The translations under genes and the position numbers were made by a program. A DNA stretch of 64,000 bases. Origin: Spinacia oleracea (taxonomy: Eukaryota; Streptophyta; Magnoliopsida; Caryophyllales; Amaranthaceae). Numbering within the stretch: the stretch's first letter is position 1; each line of letters starts with the position of its first letter. The stretch spans positions 1,922,001-1,986,000 of the forward strand of contig NC_079490.1 of the NCBI RefSeq assembly GCF_020520425.1. The letters run 5' to 3'. Positions 35,825 through 47,545 of this stretch are shown here, one piece after another. Under the pieces are notes generated by a model. The model was not told where the DNA came from and ran no database searches. It saw only the letters and a list, made by a program, of their open reading frames with translations.

Positions 35825-36150
35825 ACATGGACCTCGGCTAGTCAGGCCATCATCTCCACTATTGGTTTAGAATCCATGGGAATGTGAGAACGGGTCCACT
35901 TTCTCCTAAAACTGATCCTATCCAACTGATAACCAACAAAAACCGAAGTGACCCAAAAAAGAAGTTTAACATTCAATCCGTGTGGACAAAATAACCTCAA
36001 TAAAACATTATACGATTATACTAGAACCGAATACTCTTGATCAGTAACTGACCGATGATCCGATTGACACACCGGACCTCGGCCCAGTCGGTCCATCATC
36101 TCCACCATTGGTTTAGAATCCATTGGAATATGGGAATGGGCCCACTTTCT
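35825..36150. repeat. 85-bp duplication flanking a small element, in the promoter of the coiled-coil gene
   Basis: About 35829-35912 and 36066-36148 share GGACCTCGGC, CATCATCTCCAC, ATTGGTTTAGAATCCAT and CCACTTTCTC. Between them, 35938-36068 resembles the element at 8863-9037 (AACCGAAGTGA, CGATGA TCCG, TGAC ends). Confidence 0.75.
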
Positions 36151-36354
36151 CAAAGAAGTGGACCCCACATGATCCCCCTTCCTTCTTTCCCTCCTTCCTC
36201 CCCAAACCGTACCGTTATATCCTCTCTTTTCAAATTTTTCTCTCTCCTCCCCAAAAAACCCACACTACAAAACCCAAACCGGCACTAAACACAAAGCAAC
36301 AAAACCACCAAAAAAAAAAGAAATCAAATCGAGAGAAAAAAAAAAGACAAAGAA

Positions 36355-39300
36355 ATGACTACGGTGAGGAGACCCAAATGGCACCCACAACCACCACTAC
36401 AAACACCAAGAATCCTCCACCTTCCACGGCGGACTTCTACTTCTACTCGCCGGAAAGTGCCCACTACGAACGTGAAATCGAATTCCGACGTCAACCCTTT
36501 TCTCCGGCGATCTCAGAAGGGTAAATTAGAGAAACTCTTTGACCAAGAGAGGGCGTTTTCGTACACTCTTCCTCCGGTGCCGGTGGTGTTGCTAAATTCC
36601 GGCGAGAGGGGTAGAAATGAGAATGTGCCGGAAAGTGAGGGGGAGAAATGGCGGTTTCAAGCTGAAATGTTGAGGGCGGAGTGTAATTTCTGGAGAATGG
36701 AGAGAGAAATTGCTGTTAAGAAGATGGAGAGAGAAAGGGTAGTTTTGGAAAAGAGCTTGAAGTCTGCTGTTCATACACTACTCTCTGTTAGTTTCTTGCC
36801 ATTAATCTCAATGTCTGATTTTGTTATCGTTTTGTATTTTCAGTTTTCGTGTTATTTTCTTCAAAACTAAAAAAAAATAAAAATACTGAAAAACAGTTTT
36901 TTTGTTGTTGGTTTTTAAAATCTAACATGATGAACATAGAAGAGTGTTTTTTAGTATATTAATCAATCAAAATCATACGACTTTCAAAATCATAAAAACA
37001 AAAATTGAGAGCTGAAAGTGATACTGAAACGAGCTTAATCAATTTTTTTTTTTTTGAATTAATCATCTAATTCACATCATTTTTTTATGCCAACATAAAT
37101 CATCAAAATAAAAACTGAGAACTGAAAGTGATACTGAACGAGCTTAATCATTGATTATATTTTTTGAATTAATCATCTAATTCACATTATTTTTATGCTA
37201 ATATGATAAGTTTGAGTGATATTACTTTTGTGTCGATATCTATATGAGTCTGGATTGTTCTATGTCTTTTTCATCTGATTTTATGTGAATTTAAAGTTTA
37301 AATAAAAAGCAAAATCTTGTAAGTTGAATTTGATTTCATTTGTCTTATCTCATTTGGAGTGTGGTTAATTGTCTTATTATGTAACTCTACTTTTAAAACT
37401 TATGTGAAAAGACATGTTTTCTCTAGTTTAATTGTCTTTTTCTGCAATGCAAATAAGTTTGTTTGTTTGTCAAATAATAGGTAATTTTGTTAAGATCATT
37501 GTCTAATGATTGTATTAGATAATGATGGTTCATGTTTCGCAAACGGTTCCTCATTAAGGTTTATGTTAGCCTAATGATTAGATTAGATAATGATGGTTAA
37601 TGTTTAGCATGCGGTTCCTTATTAAGATTCATGTTAGCCTAATGATTGGATTAATATAATGATGGTTCATGTTTCGCAGACGGTTCCTTATTATTTTATT
37701 AAGGTTCAGGTTAGCCTAATAATTAGATTAGATTAGATAATGATGGATCATGTTTAGCAAACGGTTCCTTATTAAGGTTCATGTTAGTCGACCTCAATTG
37801 TTGTTGTTGCAGTGCTTTCCAGTTAATCTACAATTAACCCTTATTAATATACAGTTAATAACTATAAATACACCATCAAGTGTCAACAAATGGAATTACA
37901 CCACCTATGATTTTCCAAACTTATATTTACAAAATTGCCATTTGATCGAGAAACTTTCCCAATCACTACAATTAACTCGGAATTTCTCTTGTTTGTTGTT
38001 GTTGTTGTTGTATCTAATGATTGGACTAATTATTGATCAATGTATATAGGGAAAAAAGAAAATCCGGGAGGGTGAAAGCGGGAATTCAATGCTAGAGGAG
38101 GAAATTGAGGAGTTAGCAAAGAAGCTTATACAGTTACAAAAGAGCTTCAAGCATATAAAAAGCCCTGAACTTCATCATAATTGCAGCAGCAGCAGTAATT
38201 TTGATAAGCAAGCCTCTTTGCTTCAGAAACAACTCGAAAAATTCAGTGAAATGCAGGAAGAATGTTCTGTTAAGGAGATTTCAGAAGTATCAGAAGTTAG
38301 CTTACCTATCAATTCTACCACTACAAGAGATGGGAAGATTAAATGTCACGGTTCCAAACGTCGTCAGTCCACCAGGTTTACTGATGTAAGGGTTAATCTC
38401 TGCTTGTTTTTTATCGCGAATTTCATAATAATTTCGTTAATATATTAGCTATATCTAGTACAGGATTCACCATTTCACCAGGTTTACTGATTTAAGGGCT
38501 AATCTTTGCTTGTCTTTGTCAGAATTTCATAATCTTTTGTTAACATATTAGCTATATCTAGTACAGGATTTACCAGGTTTTCTGTTGTAAGGGCTAATTA
38601 CTGTTTGTCTTAAGGGCTAATCACTGCTTTTTAAGGGCTAATCACTGCTTGTCTTAAGGGCTAATCACTGCTTGTCTTAAGGGCTAATCACTGCTTGTCT
38701 TAAGGGCTAATCACTGCTTGTCTTAAGGGCTAATATCTGCTTGTCTTTTTCTCAAAACTTCATAATTTTTTGCTAATATATTAGCTATATCTAGTACAGG
38801 ATTCACCATTTCACCAGGTTTACTGATTTAAGGGCTAATCTTTGCTTGTCTTTGTCAGAATTTCATAATCTTTTGTTAACATATTAGCTATATCTAGTAC
38901 AGGATTTACCAGGTTTTCTGTTGTAAGGGCTAATTACTGTTTGTCTTAAGGGCTAATCACTGCTTTTTAAGGGCTAATCACTGCTTGTCTTAAGGGCTAA
39001 TCACTGCTTGTCTTAAGGGCTAATCACTGCTTGTCTTAAGGGCTAATCACTGCTTGTCTTAAGGGCTAATATCTGCTTGTCTTTTTCTCAAAACTTCATA
39101 ATTTTTGGCTAATATATTAGCTATATCTAGTACAGGATTCACCATTTTTACTGATGTAAAGGCTAATCTTTGCTTGTTTTTATCCCGAACTTCATAATTT
39201 TTTGCTAATATATTAGCTATATCTAGTACAGGATTTACCATTTTTACTGATGTAAGGGCTAATCTTTGCTTGTTTTTATCGCGACTTCATTATCTTTTGT

Positions 39301-42300
39301 TAATAGATTAGCTATATCTAGTACAGGATTCACCGGGTTTACTGATGTAATTAAGGGCCAATCTATCATAATTTTTAGTTAATATATTAGCTGTCTAGTT
39401 CAGATTCACCAGGTTTACTGATTTAAGGGCTAATCTCTGCTTGTTTTTACCGCGAACTTCATAATCTTTTGTTAATATAACAGCTATATGCCTATATCTA
39501 GTACACGATTCACCAGGTTTACTGATTTAAGGGCTAATCTCTGCTTGTTTTTATCGCGAACTTCATAATCTTTTGTTAATAGATTAGTTATATCTAGTAC
39601 AGGATTTACCAGGTTTACTGATCTAATTAAGGCTAATCTCTGCTTGTCTTTATCATAAATTTTCACTAATATATTAGATTATTAGCTATCTAGTACAAGA
39701 TTCACCAAGTTTGCTGATACAAGGGATAATCTCTGCTTGTTTTCATCTTGAACTTCATAATCTTTTGTTAATATATTTCGTATTAGTTATCTTAGTACAG
39801 GACTTCTTTGAATACAAAAATTTCGACTATGGACTTGAAATACTTGTTATCTAAAACTAGAACTTGGTACAATGTTGATTCATGTTCAATTTCAGTAGTC
39901 TAGAATAACATTTGCTGATGTATGAGCTAATCTTTGCACCTGTTTTTATGTGAATTTCGTAGATTTTCTGCTGATATATTAGTAACCCTGCATGAGTACA
40001 GATTTCCGTGCATACTAGAGGACTCGAGTTTCTTGTTTAAGTAGGTACAGACCCTGTTACAGTATTGATTTGTATATTAGAACATAATTCATTTGCAATA
40101 ATCATATGAACCTTAGTTTGATCTACACTGTTTTTCTAGAAATTAAGTGTGAAAATTTTCATTTCTATACAAAAAACTCGAATTTTATGAGCATTTGAGA
40201 TGATATTGAAGTAAATAATTGATATACAGGTGGAGATTTTGAGAAGAAAAATGGAAGGATTATCAAAGGGGAAATTGTTGAAGAGAATGGAAGAAGAGTA
40301 TGGATACATGTTATCAGGAACAGCTAACTATTCTGTTTCCAGTTCTGCTTCTACATCGAAACGATATGACTTTGCAGATTCATCTTCCTTTCCAATTCAG
40401 CAATCCTCATCACAGGCATGTTCATTCTTCTTTGGTGATTTGCCAACTTTTTATTTTGTGTATATGGTTCTGAGTTGCCTTAAATGATGTTGTTATACTG
40501 TGCTAGTAGTGTTCTTTGTTTTCAGTTGATCAGATTGTTTAGGGTGTGTTTGGTTTGAAGATAAAGATTTTGATTGGAAAATATATAACAGCAACAGAAA
40601 ACCAACTTTTGAACTTCGTTTTCTTTTGTTTGGTTCGTTGCTGGAAGTGTTAAGAGTGGCAAGGGAGAGGAAAGGAGGGCAATAGATGAATCCCTTAGTG
40701 TGCAACAGAGATCACTGACTGTTTAGGCTGTGTTTGGTTCGAATAAACACATTTTGACTGGAAAATATATAACAGCAACAGAAACCAACTTTTAATTTGT
40801 GAATATGGTTCTGAATTACCTCATCCGAAGTTGTTATACTGTACTAGTAGTGTTCTTTGTTTTCAGTTGATCAGATTGTTTAGGTTGTGTTTGGTTTGAA
40901 CATAAAGATTTTGATTGGAAAATATATAATAGCAACAGAAACCAGTTTTTGAACTTCGTTTTCTTTTGTTTGGTTCGTTGCTAGAAGTGTTAAGCGCGGT
41001 CAAGGAGAGGAGAGGAGGGCACGAGATGGAACCCTTAGGGAGTGTTTGGTTTGGTGTAAAACGTTCTCCTGGAAAATGATTTTCCTCTTTTCAATCATGT
41101 TTGTCATGACAAGGGGTGTAAAATAGTTTTCCAATAACGTACTCTCTGAAAGATGGAAAACCTTTTCCATTTGAAAGGATCATTTTTTCACTTTGCCTCC
41201 TTACCTATTTTTTTTGTAAGGATCCAAACAAATGAAAACTATTTTGGGATATTTTTTTCCCTTGGAAATGTAAAATCATTTTTACTAAAAACGTTTTTCA
41301 TCAAACCAAACGGAGCCTTTAGTGTGCAACAGAAATCACTGACTGTTTTTACTGCTGTCATTGATCATATTTTGTCAACTATTTTCTTCCTGAAAAGTGT
41401 TAATTTCACTTGTTTGATTGAATATAATACCAGTTTTGTGCTCAAACATAATTAATCTATACAGGAGGCAAAATCTGGGGAGCTCAAAATGTGTTCAGGC
41501 AAGTGTAAAGCAATAGTAAGGAGGATCATGGAACAGGTCAAAGCTGAGACAGAACAATGGTCTCAGATGCAAGTGATGTTGGGGCAAGTTAAGGGGGAGA
41601 TGGAAGAAGTGCAGGCTTCTCGCGATTTCTGGGAAGAACAAGCACTCGAATCCGAGCACAGAACCAAGAAACTGGATTCTGATGTAATTACAGCTCTCAA
41701 TCTCCATCTAATGTGCAGTTTCACTTGCTGGTAAAGATGGTTGTGGGCCCGTCCGGGTCGACCTTTGGGCCTGAACGGGCCCGCTGGGTAGGGCTTCGGA
41801 CCTGAACGGGGCCGGTCAAACCCACTATACTTCGTGCCGGTTGGGCCGAAGATTTTGAAACAGGGCCCATGTCCCCGGGGTCGGACGTCGTGTCCAAGCC
41901 TAGTTTTACTAAATATGTCGTGTTGTGCCGGGTTGTCTTGTCGTGCTTTTTCAAAAAAAAAAGAGACACAGGCCCATCCCATGGCCCACGACTTCGTGCT
42001 CGAGCCAGGCCGTGCATTTTTTTGTGCCCATATCGGGTCGGGCTTTTTCTTGTCGTGTCGGGCTTTTCGGGTCGGGCATCTAATTTACTAAATTTAGCGT
42101 GATATATTTGTCGTATTTTCCCCCAAAAATGAGGCACAAGCCTGGCCCACGAGCCAAGCCGTGTTTTTTTTGTGCTCGTGCCAGGCCGGGCCTTTCGTGT
42201 CGGGTCGGGCCTCGCCCTGGGTCGGCTCACAGCCATCTTTAGTTTCACATACTCATTTGCTGCATCTCTTCACATATTGACAGGACTGATCAATTTCCTG

Positions 42301-42710
42301 CTGTTTATGATCCTCAGGTGGAAGAATGGAAACAGAAAGCACTATCTCATGAAACAAAGCAAAATCAGCTACAGAAACAGGTACAAGAACTGCAACAAGA
42401 ACTCGAAAACTTAAAACTCAGTAAACATTCAGCACCACCAATTACACTAGGAGCTCAACTTGCAAGAGAAAAGAGAATGCTAATGTGTCGTGTCAAAGGA
42501 AACAGCAACAATCAGCAAACAAACCAGGAAAATGCTGATATAAAAGAGGTTGATGTTGATTACATTGAAGCAAAGAAAACGGTACAGAAATCCAGCATCA
42601 GACAACCATTCAAAGAGATCGGTAATTATAATAATAAGTCATCACCACCTTTGCTGAGGCAGAATAGTAGAAGATATGTATACCCTTTGCATAGTCCTAA
42701 TAACTCATAA
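36355..42710 (+). CDS. Plant coiled-coil protein of unknown function (myosin-heavy-chain-like annotation)
   Basis: Exons: 36355-36786, 38050-38385, 40230-40415, 41465-41683, 42318-42710; all junction phases agree, giving 521 aa. Residues 1-60 are basic and proline-rich; KGKLEKLFDQERAF marks the start of a conserved region. Heptad-like Glu/Lys/Leu stretches (about residues 95-190, 257-285, 319-440) predict long coiled coils. A basic CSGKCKAIVRRIMEQ segment begins exon 4. The C-terminus carries TLGAQLAREKRMLMCR. It looks like a plant-specific coiled-coil family sometimes labelled myosin- or USO1-like; I do not know its role. Intron 3 uses a GC donor (CAG|GCATGT) because only that junction keeps the frame. 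Introns contain tandem arrays and transposons. Confidence 0.82.
38371..39790 (+). repeat. Tandem array derived from the exon 2/intron 2 boundary
   Basis: A unit of about 100-115 bp begins with the exon end CACCAGGTTTACTGAT, then GTAAGGGYTAATCTYTGCTTG, CATAATCTTTTGTTAATATATTAGC and TATATCTAGTACAGGATT, and repeats about ten times to 39790. Within it a 22-24-bp subunit, TTAAGGGCTAATCACTGCTT, is amplified about six times at 38605-38740. That whole 336-bp block is itself duplicated (starting 38468 and 38804). Confidence 0.9.
40450..41035 (+). repeat. Tandem duplication in intron 3 of the coiled-coil gene
   Basis: About 40452-40730 and 40797-41035 share TATGGTTCTGA, ACTGTRCTAGTAGTGTTCTT, TTTTCAGTTGATCAGATTG, GATTTTGATTGGAAAATAT and TTTTGTTTGGTTCGTTGCT. 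Confidence 0.88.
41038..41318. mobile_element. MITE with GGGAGTGTTTGGTTT ends, in intron 3
   Basis: Left GGGAGTGTTTGGTTTGG, right AAACCAAACGGAGCC. The unoccupied site CCCTTAGTGTGCAACAG is preserved in the tandem sister copy at about 40692. Comparison supports a TTA target duplication (PIF/Harbinger-like). Confidence 0.82.
41732..42241. mobile_element. hAT-like non-autonomous element, family II, in intron 4
   Basis: Ends TAAAGATGGTTGTGGGC and, inverted, TAAAGATGGCTGTGAGCC. 510 bp of GGGCC, CGGGTCGGGC and GGCCCA words, with an inner CTAAATTTAGCGTG also found in the 6198 copy. No clear 8-bp duplication here. Several overlapping open frames inside are by-products of the repeated words. Confidence 0.82.
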
Positions 42711-43019
42711 GGAATTTGCTTAACAGAAATTTGTAGAACTTTGAGATTTGAGAAATGTTAATGAGGCTTTAGGTATAGAAAACTCCTTTTTTTGTTATAA
42801 TAAATTTGATTAAGTTACTAGCTTGATCATGTGAGAAAGGGGTTTGGGGAAGCAATTCATGGTATATGATTATTATTAATGGACATAATCGGTCAAACAT
42901 ATTACTTGCACCATTTTGACTTTTTGCACTATTCAGATAATTTACCCTGACCATACTTTTTTTGCTAGCATATAAAATTAAATTTTAGTGTAAATATGAC
43001 GTTGACTTTATCTTAATAT

Positions 43020-43242
43020 AAGACCTGATCAACATGAGCTCTGCCTCGAATTTTTGCGGGTTTGGCCAAAAATTTTCGGGCCGGGCCCGAAAATTTTAAA
43101 TTTTTTTTGGCGGGCTTGGGAAACATAAAACTACACCTTTTAGTTATAAATTTAACATGGCCCGAAAAGCCTGGTATTTTAGGCTCAAAATAGCGGGTTT
43201 GGGCACAATTTTTTGACCCGGCCCGTCAATTGATCAGGTCTA
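43020..43242. mobile_element. hAT-like element, family I
   Basis: Ends AAGACCTGATCAACATGAG and TTGATCAGGTCTA. Interior of GGGCCGGGCCCG and CGGGTTTGG words. Flanks CTTAATAT / ATATATAT agree at five of eight positions. Confidence 0.75.
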
Positions 43243-43401
43243 ATATATATTATCAAAATATTAACTTTTTCGAATTTTCGAATTTTTGCTAATAGACATT
43301 GATGGCCAACTTGGATTATTTCCAAAACTTTGTTCGTATATAAGACGGTTTTATGTATAAGACCACATTCTCATCAAATACTTATCCAACACATTTTAAT
43401 C

Positions 43402-43645
43402 AAAGAGAATGCTAATGTGTCAGTGTCAAAGGAAACAGCAACAATCAGCAAACAAACCAGGAAAATGCTAATATAAAAGAGGTTGATGATTACAACAATG
43501 AAGCAAAGAAAACGGTACAGAAAACCAGCATCAGACAACCATTCAAAGAGATCGGTAATTATAATTATAATAAGTCATCACCACCTTTGGTGAGGCAGAA
43601 TAGTAGAAGATATGTATACCCTTTGCATAGTCCTAATAACTTATA
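43402..43645 (+). pseudogene. Duplicated fragment of the coiled-coil gene's last exon
   Basis: Repeats 42470-42710 (AGAGAATGCTAATGTGTC, AACAATCAGCAAACAAACC, CAGACAACCATTCAAAGAG, AGAAGATATGTATACCC) with an inserted A (GTCAGTGTC) that breaks the frame, and some in-frame changes. The similarity continues through the 3' flank into the family I element at 43952, so the duplicated unit is about 930 bp. Confidence 0.88.
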
Positions 43646-43951
43646 AGGAATTTGTTTAACAGAAATTTGTAGAACTTTGAGAATTTGAGAAATGTTAATG
43701 AGGCTTAGATATAGAAAACTCCTTTTTTTTGTTATGATAAATTTGATTAAGTTACTAGCTTGATCATGTGAGAAAGGGGTTTGGAAGCAATTACAATTCA
43801 TGGACATAATCGGTTAAACAAATTATTTGCACCATTTTGACTTTTTGCACTATTCATATAATCCATTGTGACCATACTTTTTTTGCTAGCATATAAAAAC
43901 AAATTTTAGTGTATAATATGATGTTGACTTTATCTTAATATATACTCTGTA

Positions 43952-44058
43952 TTAGACCTGGTCAACATGAGCTCGTCCCGCCGTCCGGCCTGATTTTTTG
44001 CGGGTTTGGCCAGAATTTTCCAGGCCGTTTTTCGGGCCCGGCCCAAAAATTTAAATGT
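43952..44058. mobile_element. hAT-like element, family I, truncated
   Basis: TAGACCTGGTCAACATGAGC start, then CGGGTTTGGCC and CGGGCCCGGCCC. Lacks the right terminus and runs directly into a neprosin 3'-end fragment. It is the duplicated counterpart of 43020-43242. Confidence 0.75.
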
Positions 44059-44235
44059 TTTTGACCAGTCTCACAATAGCGAATCAAGTAACAATGATCC
44101 ATACACAAAAAGTTTCAATATTTTATTGAGTTACATCATACAAACTGAGATGTTCAACTATCAATTATAGCTTGGATTGCTGATTTCTCCACCCCATTGG
44201 ACTTGATTGGCAACGTTGCGTAGCTGTGAGGACGA
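44059..44235 (-). pseudogene. Neprosin gene 3'-end fragment, internally deleted
   Basis: Begins with the gene's 3' flank (AATAGCGAATCAAGTAAC, TTATTGAGTTACATCATAC, CAATTATAGC), then jumps to TTGGATTGCTGATTTCTCC, which in the intact gene is at about 48000, so about 200 bp of coding sequence is missing. Confidence 0.8.
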
Positions 44236-44274
44236 GATGAGGTCCATTTGCTTATGGGTATACACAAATTCTTA

Positions 44275-44593
44275 TTTATAATGGGTGTACAATAAATATT
44301 GTACATCGGAGTAAAAGTTGACTCAAAATGCTTAAAAGTTACATTTATTTATGTAAAAATTATCTATTTTTTAATGATATATTTTTTCATTTGAATAAAA
44401 ATTATTTCTTTAAAATCACTAATAATGTATAAATTAATCATTTAATCCTTTAAAATGTTTATCTATCAACTTTTTAATTTTATAATATAAAAGTTACAGA
44501 AAAATAGGTTAAAGTTACAAAAAACTGTATAAAAGTTATCTTGGTGTACAATAAATTTATTGTACATCTTGTGCGCGCAAGACCTTTTGATGT
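44275..44593. mobile_element. Dispersed element with TGTACAATAAAT palindromes at both ends
   Basis: GGGTGTACAATAAATATTG near 44281 and TGTACAATAAATTTATTGTA near 44548, then GCGCAAGACCTTTTGAT. Its right part matches 5530-5660. Interior repeats AAAGTTAC words. Confidence 0.55.
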
Positions 44594-44844
44594 GTATAAG
44601 CAACAAAAGTTGGTTAAACATATATAACCAAAAAATCTTGTAACTATACATTTACACATCTTCTAAACAACTTAGGTGAAATCTGAATAAATTGTAGAAT
44701 ATCATTTGTCAACGACTTGTTGGTCTTATTTGGGTGTTCTAATTCTATTTAGAATCGAATTTTTTTCACACCACCATGTTTATCAATGTATTTATAGTTT
44801 ATTACATGGACATCATGATATTCGAGGTAATCATGAACATATAT

Positions 44845-46465
44845 CATCTCAAAATTTACATTATTTGTGTTTTACTCTTACTTGTTAATTATCTAGTCAA
44901 ATTATTCTAGCTTTTGTTCACTTTTTTCTTAAAAAAATCTAGTCCAATAATCTGTTTGTTTGTTTGTTTTTTTTTCCACTTATTTTTTCATAATTTACAT
45001 TATTTTTGTTTTACTCTTACTTGTTAATTATATAGTCAAATTATCCTAGCTTTTGTTCACCTTTTTTCTTAAAAAATCTAGTCAAATAATATGATTCTTG
45101 TTTGTTCACTTATTTTTTCATAATGTACATTATTTTGTTTTACTCTTACTTGTTAATTATCTAGTCAAATTATCCTAGCTTTTGTCCACTTATTTTCTTA
45201 AAAAATCTAGTCAAATAATCTTGTTTTGTTTTTGTTTTTGTTAACTTATTTTTTCATAATGTGCATTATTTTTGTTTTACTCTTACTTGTTAATTATCTA
45301 GTCAAATTACCCTAGCTTTTGTTCACTTTTCTTCTTAAAAATTATAGTCAAATAATCTGTTTGTTTTGTTTGTTTATCTTATATGAACTTATATGAACTT
45401 ATCAAAACTTATTTTAGTTATAAGTTGTACTCGGTCAACCCTTATTTTTCCTGAACTTATTTTATCTGAACTTAATTTTCCTGAAATAAATGAAAATAAA
45501 GTGAACAGAACAAGGCCTTAGTTATACTATTTTATTTTATGGTATATTTTTACGAATGCTTTTTGGTATGTTCACACATTAAATATACACTTTACCCTTA
45601 TTAACATTTTACATTTACCATTATTAACTAGCGTGTTTGCCTTTTTTTTTTTTACGTTTGTTATTGTATTGAGAATTTTTGCATTTACCATTTTTTTAAA
45701 AAAAATTTATGTCCAGTTCAAATGGTGCAAGTAAAAAGCAAGTATTTAACAAGCAACAGGTTCTCTCTCCACTCTCCACTCTCCATATCTCCTCTTCTTC
45801 GTTTCCAAAATTTGCCAATCTTAATTACGTACACGAGATCACTAATTTCCATTTCTTAAAACATCTTTCTGCAGTTGTTGAATTCGTAAGCTCAATTCAG
45901 CGAATCGCACATTCTACAATCGAAGGTAAAATCTGGCTCATTATTCAAGCACTTTAAACTTTCGAATTCCTAAATTTTTGGTTAATTTTTTTTTTTTTTT
46001 TAAATTACTCATGCTTATGCGAATTTAACTAACGTAAACCTAAATCGATTGAGTATTTGAATCGCGATAATCTGTTTGTTTTTTTGTTTTGTTTTTGTTC
46101 ACTTAGTTTTTATAATGTTCATTATTTTTGTTTTACTCTTACTTGTTAATTATCCTAGCTTTTGTTCACCTTTTTTCTTAAAAAATCTAGTCAAATAATA
46201 TGATTTTTTTTTTGTTCACTTATTTTTTTTCATAATGTACATTATTTTTGTTTTACTCTTACTTGTTAATTATCTAGTCAAATTATCCTAGCTTTTGTTC
46301 ACTTATTTTCTTAAAAAATCTAGTCAAATAATCTGTTTTTTGTTTTTGTTTTTGTTAACTTATTTTTCCATAATGTGCATTATTTTTGTTCTACTCTTAC
46401 TTGTTAATTATCTAGTCAAATTACCCTAGCTTTTGTTCACTTTTCTTCTTAAAAATTATAGTCAA
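44845..46465. repeat. 145-bp tandem array, split and block-duplicated
   Basis: Four units occupy about 44845-45365 and three about 46070-46465, each with TTTTACTCTTACTTGTTAAT, AGTCAAATTAYCCTAGCTTT and CTTAAAAAATCTAGTC. The three right-hand units repeat the order and private variants of left units 2-4 (for example ATGTGCATT and CTTCTTAAAAATTATAG in the last). A set of three was therefore copied as a block around a 700-bp spacer. Confidence 0.85.
45700..45960 (+). other. Leader-like segment with a splice-donor motif, no downstream gene
   Basis: CT-rich CTCTCTCCACTCTCCACTCT followed by a short frame and TCGAAG|GTAAAATC resembles a plant 5' UTR and first intron. Nothing coding follows before the tandem array. 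Possibly a relic of a gene's first exon. Confidence 0.3.
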
Positions 46466-46734
46466 AGATATTGATGGTCAAAGTTGTGCATTGACGTACT
46501 TTCATTATATTCGGGAAGATTTTGTCAAATTTGTGCATTGACGTACTTTGGCGTTGTTTTCTTCACCTTATTTCTGCAACGCAAATTACTAAAGGGGGAG
46601 GAAGGGTTCGGTCTTTTGTTCTGCAATCCGTTCTATCACTAAAATTGAATAAATCAGCCACTTAATAACAATCCATACTAGCGTTACCTAATTCTCTAAT
46701 CACCCCCACGAACCGAAAAGACGAGTTATAATAC

Positions 46735-47148
46735 GAAGTTAGTCTTATTCAACAAATTAGACAACGAATCACAATAGTGATCTACATCACGAAAATTTCA
46801 ACACTTTTTTGAGTTATATTATAAATTGAGATGTTTGACGATCAATTATAGCAACCATAGAACACGAGACGGCCCCAATAATCATTGCGAACTCATACCA
46901 GTCTCACACTAGCGAATCAGGTAACAATGATCCATACACAAAGTTTCAATACATTATTGAGTTACATTATACAAACTGAAAAGTTTAACGATAAATTATA
47001 GCCTCCATAAAACATAAGACGACCCCAATAATCACCATGATGAGTGATGACCATTATCCAAAACGGAGTACAAATCAGGACAATTGAAAGCTTTATGTGT
47101 GCCTTGAGGCTCAACATCTTTAGAAATCTCAGTATCAACCGTCACATG
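46735..47148 (-). pseudogene. Two neprosin 3'-end fragments
   Basis: 46735-46890 holds 3' flank plus about 40 bp of coding end (CAATTATAGCAACCATAGAA). 46905-47148 holds the flank and about 155 bp of coding end up to ACCGTCACATG; its stop codon is lost (AATTTA in place of AATTGA) and an insertion near 47045 disrupts the frame. Confidence 0.8.
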
Positions 47149-47280
47149 TTTTTTTTAATTTTATTTTTGTTTTACATTGTATAAAAATTGTATGCTAAGT
47201 CACTCGATGTATAATTTTTGGTTCCGCCCCTGATGAACATGAAACAATTTTGGTCTAATTAACAAATTAAATAGTGAATT

Positions 47281-47545
47281 GCGAACCCCATACCCAGTCC
47301 CAAATTAGCAAATCAGGTAACAAGCAACAATGACACATACACCAAATTTTTAATATTTTATTGAGTTATATTATACAAACTGAGAAGCTTAACGATCAAT
47401 TATAGCCTCCATAAACCATAAGACGACCCCAATAATCATCCCGATGACCAAAATCCAAGACGGTGTACAGATCAGGACAATTGAAAGCTTTATGTGTGCC
47501 TTGAGGTTCAACATCTTTAGAAATATCAGTATCAACCGTCACATG
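47281..47545 (-). pseudogene. Neprosin 3'-end fragment with intact short frame
   Basis: Positions 47396-47545 encode the last 49 residues of the neprosin gene with only small changes (QGTHKAF for QGTYKAF, GHRDDYW for GHSGDYW) and the same stop. Similarity ends abruptly after CACATG. No splice acceptor is seen, so it is a truncated tandem copy. Confidence 0.85.

Noticed and set aside
39059..39666. Minus-strand frames with repeated NPVLDIANILAKNYEV-like peptide
   Set aside because: They are translations of the intronic tandem array; the repeats are explained by DNA unit amplification and no start, domain or host gene fits.
41563..42248. Several overlapping 75-175-codon frames rich in Arg, Gly and Pro
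   Set aside because: They lie within the family II transposon and arise from repeated GGGCC/CGGGT words that lack stops in many frames.
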